Below, piece by piece: positions 56,000 through 64,000 of a stretch of DNA of 64,000 nucleotides. The stretch covers positions 69,501 to 133,500 of the forward strand of contig JACEEZ010013404.1 in the NCBI GenBank assembly GCA_016584305.1, written 5' to 3'. Positions within the stretch are counted from its first letter, which is position 1, and each line of letters opens with the position of its first letter. This DNA is from Chionoecetes opilio. Taxonomy: Eukaryota; Arthropoda; Malacostraca; Decapoda; Majidae. The notes under the pieces are model-generated. The model was not told the DNA's origin. It did no database searches and saw only the letters and a list, made by a program, of their open reading frames with translations. Both the position numbers and the translations under genes were made by a program.

Positions 56000-56673
56000 G
56001 GGCCATATGCAAGAATGCTCGTCAAATCCCGGCAGGTGGAGATTCCCCACAGTCGTATCTCCACCGGTGGGATCTTCAAGAAATACCCGACCGGTGGATA
56101 TTTGACAGTCGTACCAACACAAGCGGTGGCTGCAAAAGCAGGCGTACCAACACAAGCGAGTCCAAGGCGGCATCAGTATTTTGACTGTTTTACACCTATC
56201 TAATTCCTTTTACTAGCCTAATTTATCATTTCTGCCATTAAAATAATAGCTTTGTTAGTGTTCGCCCCTTATCTGAGGCGTTGATGAAGAAAAAATGGGC
56301 CTGAGTGATGCTTGTGCGTACATTTGAACGTCCCGCCAGTCGCCACAAAGCAATATGGCGGACCACCTCCACCACAGCCGCTCTCCCTCGTCACCACTTA
56401 TCACAGCAATATAAGGCCTCCTGCACCTACTTTTACCTTAATCATGACACGTGTGCATTCACAGTGTATGAATGTCACTCTCGGTTATGTTGAAAACACG
56501 CCTGTAATGGTCTGGGAAGAAATAGGATGGAATAAGGGCAGAGCGATAGCAGGTGGGGTGTGCATGGTGAACGCTCAGCTGACTCAAACCTCCACTCGTT
56601 GCGTTGTCCTCTGTTGATTCTTGCTTACCGCGCCGCGACGCAACGGGTCGAGAAAATTTCTTGCATATGGCCC
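56000..56673. mobile_element. 'GGGCC' TIR element, 3-bp TAT duplication
   Basis: The ends GGGCCATATGCAAGAA and its inverse are perfect for 16 bp, flanked by TAT at 55,997-55,999 and 56,674-56,676. The element interrupts a LINE 3' end, which supplies the empty site. It is non-coding. A 3-bp duplication and GGG-type end fit PIF/Harbinger, though TAT is unusual. Related copies lie at 61,106-61,772 and 33,868-37,571. Confidence 0.85.
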
Positions 56674-56899
56674 TATCTGATGACCGAGTCCATTCCAATC
56701 ATTTACCACTCTATTTGTGAACCAGTTTCTCCCTATTTGACTTATTCAATTTTTTCTGATTAACTTAAATAAGTTAAACAAGTGGGTAGTTAGATGGCAG
56801 ATGGAAATTAAGGGTATTAATATTGACAAGTGTAGCGTAATTAATGTTGGTAGAGAACATGCTGGTAATAGGTACCTAGTACCTACACTATACGCAATG

Positions 56900-57205
56900 T
56901 ATCACTGAAAAGATCAGGTGAGAAAGATTTGGGTGTGCGGACTTTGCCCAATACCCAGTCCATACAAGTGTTGAAAAGTGATGGGGCAAGGACGCACCCT
57001 TGCCTCACTCCTGTATTCACAGAAAAGAAGCTGGATACACCTCCCCCACACTTCACAGCACTCGCAGTCCCAGAGTACAGACCAGTCATTAAACCAATTG
57101 TCCTTGCAGGAATCCCGCGAAGTCGCAGAAGATCCAGAGTGACTCACGATGCACTGAGTCAAATGCCTTCTTGAGATCAACATAGGCTGCAAGCATCCCC
57201 TGTAG
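56900..57205 (-). mobile_element. RTE-like LINE fragment in array unit 1
   Basis: The minus strand carries part of the RT region between 'AYVDLKKAF' and 'MDWVLG', including 'NTGVRQGCVLAPSLFNTCMD', with a frame change near 57,135. The second unit has the same fragment at about 61,999-62,305. Confidence 0.8.
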
Positions 57206-57539
57206 GTTCTCTAACAGGGCGGTAATGATTGGAATGGCCTTGTCAGGTAGTTAGTGCAGACTCAATAGGATATTTTAAGAGGAGGGGGGCTGGACAATTT
57301 CATGGGTGGGGATGAAAGGTAGATGTAGCTAGTGTTAAATAACAGGAACTACCATGTGTAGGTCTCACGACCTCTTGTAGCTTCCTTATTTTCTTATGTT
57401 CTTATTTGGCCGTATACACTCTCGGTCGAGTTCACTCTTCTGTTTCATTATTTGTACATATTTTCACACCTTCACTGCTTTTATGAAGTATATTTTCTGC
57501 GTCTTATTACATAATAGTGTGAATATAAGCACTACAGAG

Positions 57540-57915
57540 TTATATACCTAGAGAGCGAGTCCAGCCAGCATCACGCTGTATTGTGATGAGTGACGCCCGC
57601 AGCCTAGTGCGGCGACCATCTGCCTTCACACACTTTATTCCCAACCAGTTTTCTGTCACCACCATTTAATATTGAAAAATATTGGGGCCACCATCGTCTT
57701 TCTGACAAAATTCTGCATCGTATTAGCATAAATCTGCAACGCTAATATCAAATATACGAAAATAACGGCTGAATATAGGGGAGCATAAACATTTTGTCAC
57801 ATTTTCTCATTACAACTCCTTAGTGCTCAGCTTTCTTTCATCGTACCACTTTTCTCAGCACGGTTCCTGAATCTGCACGCTTTCCTTATTATGTTGTTAT
57901 ATGATACGTCCCGAT
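57540..57915 (-). repeat. Repeat family A, copy 5 (array)
   Basis: Reversed copy at the start of unit 2, equivalent to 51,830-52,200. Confidence 0.85.
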
Positions 57916-58322
57916 GTGAAAATATCTAGAGGGTCAAAATTGCCTGGGCCATTGCTTTGCCATAAACTGTGCCGTGATGGAGATAATTGGTCTTGGCATT
58001 TGTTTACCCATACCCGCTATGCTCATACTGGTTCAGTAGCGAGTATAACAAAATCATGCACACGTCTTCGGGGAAGATCTACTTCTTTACAATGGTTTAA
58101 GTCTCAAATGCTCCCTTCCGAACTGTACTTTGAGGGCTTTGATCTAACATTCTGTTTCACCAACCTTTATAGAAAGTTTATCAGCAATATCCTTCCAAAC
58201 ATTCACCTTCAGTTTCTTTTTAGTCTAGATTCTAGAACACACAAAAAATGAAGCTAAGCTAGGTCCTGAGACCTACACGTGGTAGCTCCTCTGACTGAAC
58301 ACTACCTACACCCACCTTTCAT

Positions 58323-60035
58323 CAATCAATCAATCAATCATTGGGGGCATACGCCGGGGGGCGCGTCACCTCGCCCACCCTACGACGCCACTCCCGGGGG
58401 TCACCACGCGCGAGTTCCCATGCAGGCTCCTTTCCCATACCAAGCAACTCTCGACAAGAAACATCAACTTGCCCCAGCCACGGGCCTTGGCCTCCTCCAC
58501 GCCGGATTGTCTCTTACAGAAACAACCCGAGGGGAAGGATCGGTTTCAGGGTAGCGTGCCACATGCCCATATAGCCGAAGTTGGCGCTGACGGACTATGC
58601 AGGTAATAGGCCTAAATTCAGTCTCACGGTGCAATCGCTGATTTGACACGTAATCATCCCAGCGATACCCCATGATTCTGCGAAGACACTTATTACCAAA
58701 GGCATTGATTCGTCTCTTCAAGTCACTATTTAGTGTCCATGTCTCACAACCATAAAGTAAGACAGGGAGCACAAGCGACTTGAAGATCCGGATCTTTGTC
58801 CTCCTGCACAGGTACCGACAACGCCAAATACTCCCGCTGAGCGACTCCATACCACCGTGGGCTATGCCAATCCACCGTAAGGCTTCTTGACGTGACCCGC
58901 CGTCATTATGGACTGCGCTACCAAGGTATGTAAAACTTTCCAAGATCTCAATGTCCTCGCCACACGCATGAACAGACTGTACTGCTTCATCTAGTAAGTC
59001 TCCAAACACCTGGACCTTGGTCTTGAGCCAGGAGACCTCAAGTCCCAAAGGCTTTGCCTCCTCGTGCAGCGCCTCGAGAGCCATCACCAGGACCTCCAGC
59101 GACTCAGCAAAGATTACTGCATCATCGGCAAAAACAAGATCAGTGATCTTGGTGTTGCCGACGGATGCTCCACAATCAGTTTGATCTACAACCTTGTCCA
59201 ATACCCAGTCCATACAAGCGTTGAAAAGTAATGGGGCGAGGACGCACCCTTGCCTCACTCCTGTATAAACAGGAAAGAAGCTGGATACACCTGCCCCACA
59301 CTTCACAGCACTCTCAGTCCCAGAATACAGACCAGTTATCAAAGCAATAGTCCTTGCAGGAATCCCTCGAAGTCGCAGAAGATCCCAGAGTGACTCACGA
59401 TGCACTGACTCAAACGCCTTCTTGAGATCAACATAGGCTGCAAGCATCCCCTGTCGAAACTCACGTCGGCGTTCCACCAGGACACGAAGCGCTAGAATAC
59501 GGTCCGTTGTTGACTTACCAGGCGTGAACCCAGACTGCTGAGGTCTCTGATGCTTCACCAGATGACTGCGAATTCGTGTCAGCAGTAGATGGGCAAGCAC
59601 CTTGCCTGGTACGATGAGCAGTGTAATACCGCGGTAATTGTTGCAGTCCTGACGGTCCCCTTTCCCTTTCCAGATAGGGACGACCAGCCCCCTTTTCCAG
59701 TCAGGAGGAATGGTACCTGATTGCCACACGGCAGTCAGGACAGCATGCAACCCGCGGATCATGGCCTCTCCCCAGCTTTGAGGAGCTCCGCACTGATATT
59801 ACAAACACCAGCTGCCTTTCCACCCTTCAACTTTGCTACAGCCTCTCTGACTTCGTCAAGAGAGGGTGCGGTTTCGTCAATGGGAGGATCGGCATCCACT
59901 GCCCGTAACCCAGTGGTGTGAAGCTGCTCAGTTGGAGGGTCCACCGTGAACAACTGCCCAAAGTACTCAGCCCAACGAGCCATCTGCCCATCCATGTCCG
60001 ACACTGGGGCCACCATCCCCATCCATTTTCCCATT
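58323..60035 (-). mobile_element. RTE-like LINE, 5' truncated, with 9-bp duplication
   Basis: The insertion is bounded by ACCTTTCAT at 58,314-58,322 and 60,036-60,044; sister units show that word once. The minus-strand coding region begins in the RT linker ('EAVAKLKGGKAAGVCNI' near 59,830) and contains a near-complete RT: 'NNYRGITLL', 'QSGFTPGKSTTDRILALRVL', 'AYVDLKKAFESVHRESLW', 'GVRQGCVLAPLLFNACMDW', the catalytic 'LVFADDAVIFAESLE', then 'ESFTYLGSAV' and 'LYGCETWTLN'. A G-run deletion near 59,775 separates the first 90 codons from the rest, and another frame change near 58,480 alters the C-terminus. The stop falls in the 3' tail of TGAT repeats (58,323-58,341), an RTE-type tail. No endonuclease is present. 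Confidence 0.9.
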
Positions 60036-60239
60036 ACCTTTCATCCCCATCCATGAAATTGTCCAGCCTCCTCCTAATGACCGAGTCCATTCCAATCATT
60101 TATCACCCTATTAGTGAACCAGTTTCTTCCTATTTCTTTTTAAAATCTACGTTTTACCAGTTTGAATCCGATACTTTTGTTATACCCTGTTTACTAGCCG
60201 TAAGAACTTTTCCTACTCCTAACCTTACTGAACGCAGCA

Positions 60240-60720
60240 GCCCTGGGAAAGCGTGTATATCCAGGAACCGTGTTATTACTTCAGCTATTTTTCATCGTAT
60301 CCCAAAAGTGTTACGATGAAAAATAGCTGAGCACTAAGGAGTTGAAATAAATAAATGGTGAGAAAATGTTTATCCGCTACTTTATTTAGCCGTCATTTTC
60401 GTATATTTCATATTATTGTTGCAGATTTATGCTCATGTGATGTAGAATTTTCTCAGGAAGACGATGGTGGCCCCAATGTTTTTCAATAATAAACGGTGGT
60501 GACAGAAAACTGGTTGGAAATAAGGTGTGTGAAGCCAGATGGTCGTCACACTAGGCTGCGGGCGTCACTCATCACAATACAGTGGGATGCGGGACTCGCT
60601 CTCTAGGTATATAACTCTGATGTGCTTACATTCACATTATTATGTAATAAGACACAGAAGGTTTACATAATAAAAGCAGTGAAGGTGAGAAAAAATGTAC
60701 AAATAATGAAACTGAAAAGT
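60240..60720 (+). repeat. Repeat family A, copy 6 (array)
   Basis: Forward copy in unit 2, equivalent to 55,140-55,610, including the 18-bp hairpin at 60,278. Confidence 0.85.
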
Positions 60721-61105
60721 TTAAATCGACCCAGAGTATCTTGCGGCCGACTACAGACAAATAAATTATTTAAGACTACGAAAGACAACAGACTTACTAT
60801 TTTTTATTTATATCAACGATTTAGACAGTGGGATTAGCAGTGATATCACCTGTCTGTCTGGTGATATCACTGCTAATAAGTCTGGTGAGGATACCTACGA
60901 TAGGTAGGATTATTAGATCGCAGTCTAATGTAAACGGTTTGCAGGGAGACTTGAGAACATAAGAAAATAAGGAAGCTACAAGAGGTCGTGAGACCTACAC
61001 GTGGTAGTTCCTGTTACTTAACACTACCTACATCCACCTTTCATCCCCTTCCATGAAATAGTTTAGCCTACTTTTAAAACTCCCTATTGAGTCCGCACTG
61101 ACTAT

Positions 61106-61772
61106 GGGCTATATGCAAGAATGCTCGTCAAATCCCGGCAGGTGGAGATTCCCCACAGTCGTATCTCCACCGGTGGCATCTTCAAGAAATACCCGACCGG
61201 TGGATATTTGACAGTTGTACCAACACAAGCGGTGGCTGCAAAAGCAGGCGTACCAACACAAGCGAGTCCAAGGCGGCATCAGTATTTTGACTGTTTTACA
61301 CCTATCTAATTCCTTTTACTAGCCTAATTTCTGCCATTAAAATAATAGCTTTGTTAGTGTTCGCCCCTTATCTGAGGCGTTGATGAAGAAAAAATGGGCC
61401 TGAGTGATGCTTGTGCGTACATTTGAACGTCCCGCCAGTCGCCACAAAGCAATATGGCGGACCACCTCCACCACAGCCGCTCTCCCTCGTCACCACTTAT
61501 CACAGCAATATAAGGCCTCCTGCACCTACTTTTACCTTAATCATGACACGTGTGCATTCACAGTGTATGAATGTCACTCTCGGTTATGTTGAAAACACGC
61601 CTGTAATGGTCTGGGAAGAAATAGGATGGAATAAGGGCAGAGCGATAGCAGGTGGGGTGTGCATGGTGAACGCTCAGCTGACTCAAACCTCCACTCGTTG
61701 CGTTGTCCTCTGTTGATTCTTGCTTACCGCGCCGCGACGCAACGGGTCGAGAAAATTTCTTGCATATGGCCC
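61106..61772. mobile_element. 'GGGCC' TIR element, unit 2 copy
   Basis: Same ends, TAT flanks and interior as 56,000-56,673, with a short deletion near 61,325. Confidence 0.88.
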
Positions 61773-62629
61773 TATCTGATGACCGAGTCCATTCCAATCA
61801 TTTACCACTCTATTTGTGAACCAGTTTCTCCCTATTTGACTTATTCAATTTTTTCTGATTAACTTAAATAAGTTAAACAAGTGGGTAGTTAGATGGCAGA
61901 TGGAAATTAAGGGTATTAATATTGACAAGTGTAGCGTAATTAATGTTGGTAGAGAACATGCTGGTAATAGGTACCTAGTACCTACACTATACGCAATGTA
62001 TCACTGAAAAGATCAGGCGAGAAAGATTTGGGTGTGCGGACTTTGCCCAATACCCAGTCCATACAAGTGTTGAAAAGTGATGGGGAAAGGACGCACCCTT
62101 GCCTCACTCCTGTATTCACAGAAAAGAAGCTGGATACACCTCCCCCACACTTCACAGCACTCGCAGTCCCAGAGTACAGACCAGTCATTAAACCAATTGT
62201 CCTTGCAGGAATCCCGCGAAGTCGCAGAAGATCCCAGAGTGACACGATGCACTGAGTCAAATGCCTTCTTGAGATCAACATAGGCTGCAAGCATCCCCTG
62301 TCGGTTCTCTAACAGGGCGGTAATGATTGGAATGGACTTGTCAGGTAGTTAGTGCAAACTCAATAGGGTATTTTAAAAGGAGGGAGGCTGGACAATTTCA
62401 TGGGTGGGGATGAAAGGTAGATGTAGCTAGTGTTAAATAACAGGAACTACCACGTGTAGGTCTCACGACCTTTTGTAGATTCCTTATTTTCTTATGTTTT
62501 TATTCGGCCGTAAATACTCTCGGTCGAGTTAACTCTTCAGTTTCATTATTTGTACATATTTTCACACCATCACTGCTTTTATGAAGTATACCTTCTGGAT
62601 CTTATTACATAATAATGTGAATATAAGCA

Positions 62630-63010
62630 CTACAGAGTTATATACCTAGAGAGCGAGTCCCGCCTCCCGCTGTAGTGTGATGAGTGACGCCCGCAGCCTA
62701 GTGCGGCGACCATCTGGCTTCACACATTTTATTCCCAACCAGTTTTCTGACACCACCATTTGATATTGAAAAACACTGGGGCTACCACCGTCTGCCTGAG
62801 AAAATTCTGCATCATATTAGCATAAATCTGCAACGCTAATATCAAATATACGAAAATAACGGCTGAATATAAGGGAGCATAAACATTTTCTCACATTTTC
62901 TCATTACAACTCCTTAGTGCTCAGCTTTCTTTCATCGTACCACTTTTCTCAGCACGGTTCCTGAATCTGCACGCTTTCCTGATTATGTTGTTATATGATA
63001 CGTCCCGATG
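62630..63010 (-). repeat. Repeat family A, copy 7 (array)
   Basis: Reversed copy at the start of unit 3. Confidence 0.85.
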
Positions 63011-63527
63011 TGAAAATATCTAGAGGGTCAAAATTGCCTGGGCCATTGCCTTGCCATAAACTCTGCCGTGATGGAGATAATTGGCCTTGGCATTTGTTTA
63101 CCCATACCCGATATACTCACACTGGTTCAGTAGCGAGTATAACAAAATCATGCACACGTCTTCGGGGAAGATCCACTTCTTTACAATGGTTTAAGTCTCA
63201 AATGCTCCCTTCCGAACTGTACTTTGAGGGCTTTGATCTAACATTCTGTTTCACCAACGTTTATAGAAAGTTCATCAGCAATATCCTTCCAAACATTCAC
63301 CTTCAGTTTCTTTTTATAGTCTAGATTCTAGAACACAAAAAAACAAGGAAGCTAAGCTAGGTCCTGAGACCTACACGTGGTAGCTCCTCTGACTGAACAC
63401 TACCTACATCCACCTTTCATCCCCATCCATGAAATTGTCCAGCCTCCTCCTCCTAATGACCGAGTCCATTCCAATCATTTATCACCCTATTAGTGAACCA
63501 GTTTCTTCCTATTTCTTTTTAAAATCT

Positions 63528-63700
63528 GCCCGTCAGGGTGGCAAGGTTGGTAGAGACGTGAGCTTGCAATGTGCAGCGTCCCTGTGCATTCGGTCAGCGG
63601 TTCGAGTCCGCCTAGTTCGTGCTGACGTGGCGGCGCTTTGTATAGTCAATAACCTTGTAGCTGGTACTTGCAAAGTGTCTAGATAGGATGAAAATCTTAT
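63528..63700 (+). mobile_element. tRNA-derived SINE, 173 bp, with 13-bp duplication
   Basis: CTTTTTAAAATCT flanks both sides (63,515-63,527 and 63,701-63,713) and occurs once in the other units. The head contains an A-box-like 'TTGGTAGAGACGTGAGC' and a perfect B box GGTTCGAGTCC (63,599-63,609). The body ends in GATGAAAAT without a long tail. It is a different SINE from the one at 22,115. Confidence 0.88.
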
Positions 63701-63794
63701 CTTTTTAAAATCTACGTTTTACCAGTTTGAATCCGTTACTTTTGAATCCTACCCTGTTTACTAGCCGTAAGAACTTTTCCTACTCCTAACCTTA

Positions 63795-64000
63795 CTGAAC
63801 GCAGCAGCCCTGGGAAAGCGTGTAGATCCAGGAACCGTGTTATTACTTCAACTATTTTTCATCGTATCCCAAAAGTGTTACGATGAAAAATAGCTGAGCA
63901 CTAAGGAGTTGAAATAAATAAATGGTGAGAAAATGTTTATGCGCTACTTTATTTAGCCGTCATTTTCGTATATTTCATATTATTGTTGCAGATTTATGCT
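63795..64000 (+). repeat. Repeat family A, copy 8, cut by window end
   Basis: Forward copy of unit 3, equivalent to 55,140 and 60,240, running off the window. Confidence 0.85.

Larger units (their letters stand above)
51790..64000. repeat. Tandem array, ~3.4-kb core units
   Basis: The segment starting 'ATGATACGTCCCGATGTGAA' begins at 52,168, 57,900 and 62,994, and the following blocks recur in the same order. Unit spacing is 5732 and 5094 bp, but after removing unit-specific insertions (2337 and 1713 bp) both cores are about 3.4 kb. Each unit holds the reversed repeat A, a LINE 3' end, a forward repeat A, a 'GGGCC' TIR element, an RTE fragment and another LINE 3' end. Units look nearly identical by eye. 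The array continues beyond the window; its left edge is near 51,790. Confidence 0.92.

Overview
This window looks like repeat-rich nuclear DNA from an arthropod, most likely a decapod crustacean and perhaps a brachyuran crab. The reasons are spliced genes with GT/AG introns, no operons, abundant (AT)n, (GA)n and (CT)n microsatellites, and LINE, SINE, hAT and Harbinger families of the kind I remember from crab genomes. The species call is inference. Most of the sequence is mobile-element debris, often nested. One cellular gene is convincing.

Layout. 1-5000 is homopolymer-rich, frameshift-rich sequence holding a broken Ty3/Gypsy pol. 5.9-13.3 kb holds two copies of one composite repeat block (dispersed repeat, LINE 3' end, 28-bp minisatellite). 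Between them lie a putative MITE and a broken SWIM zinc-finger gene. 13.8-20 kb has an R2-like reverse transcriptase fragment, a spliced but broken PIF/Harbinger transposase, two foldback palindromes and a LINE RNase H end. 20.4-23.3 kb has a TIR element with 4-bp target duplications, a tRNA-derived SINE and a 21-bp tandem array. 23.35-31.19 kb is the main gene: RING finger, coiled coil, and a divergent cyclophilin-like C-terminus. Its introns carry a piggyBac-type MITE, LINE pieces, a ~30-bp minisatellite of about 36 copies, and a Harbinger-type MITE.

31.2-34.4 kb is again error-rich; two repeats there are visibly corrupted copies of clean repeats elsewhere in the window. At 34,408-37,456 a ~3.05-kb transposon with ~165-bp terminal inverted repeats sits inside another TIR element and carries a decayed cysteine-rich protein. 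38-51 kb holds hAT elements, a Jockey-like LINE, a hAT/BED transposase, a THAP exon and a foldback interrupted by a Harbinger MITE. From ~51.8 kb to the end is a tandem array with a ~3.4-kb core unit. Each unit carries its own later insertion: a 2.34-kb TIR transposon encoding a PIN/XPG-like nuclease with a Cys-rich tail (unit 1), a 5'-truncated RTE-like LINE (unit 2), and a SINE (unit 3). The uninterrupted sister units act as empty sites, so the insertion boundaries are well defined.

The strongest candidates for a poorly described system are the two long-TIR transposons at 34,408-37,456 and 52,766-55,102. Neither carries a transposase I can recognise.
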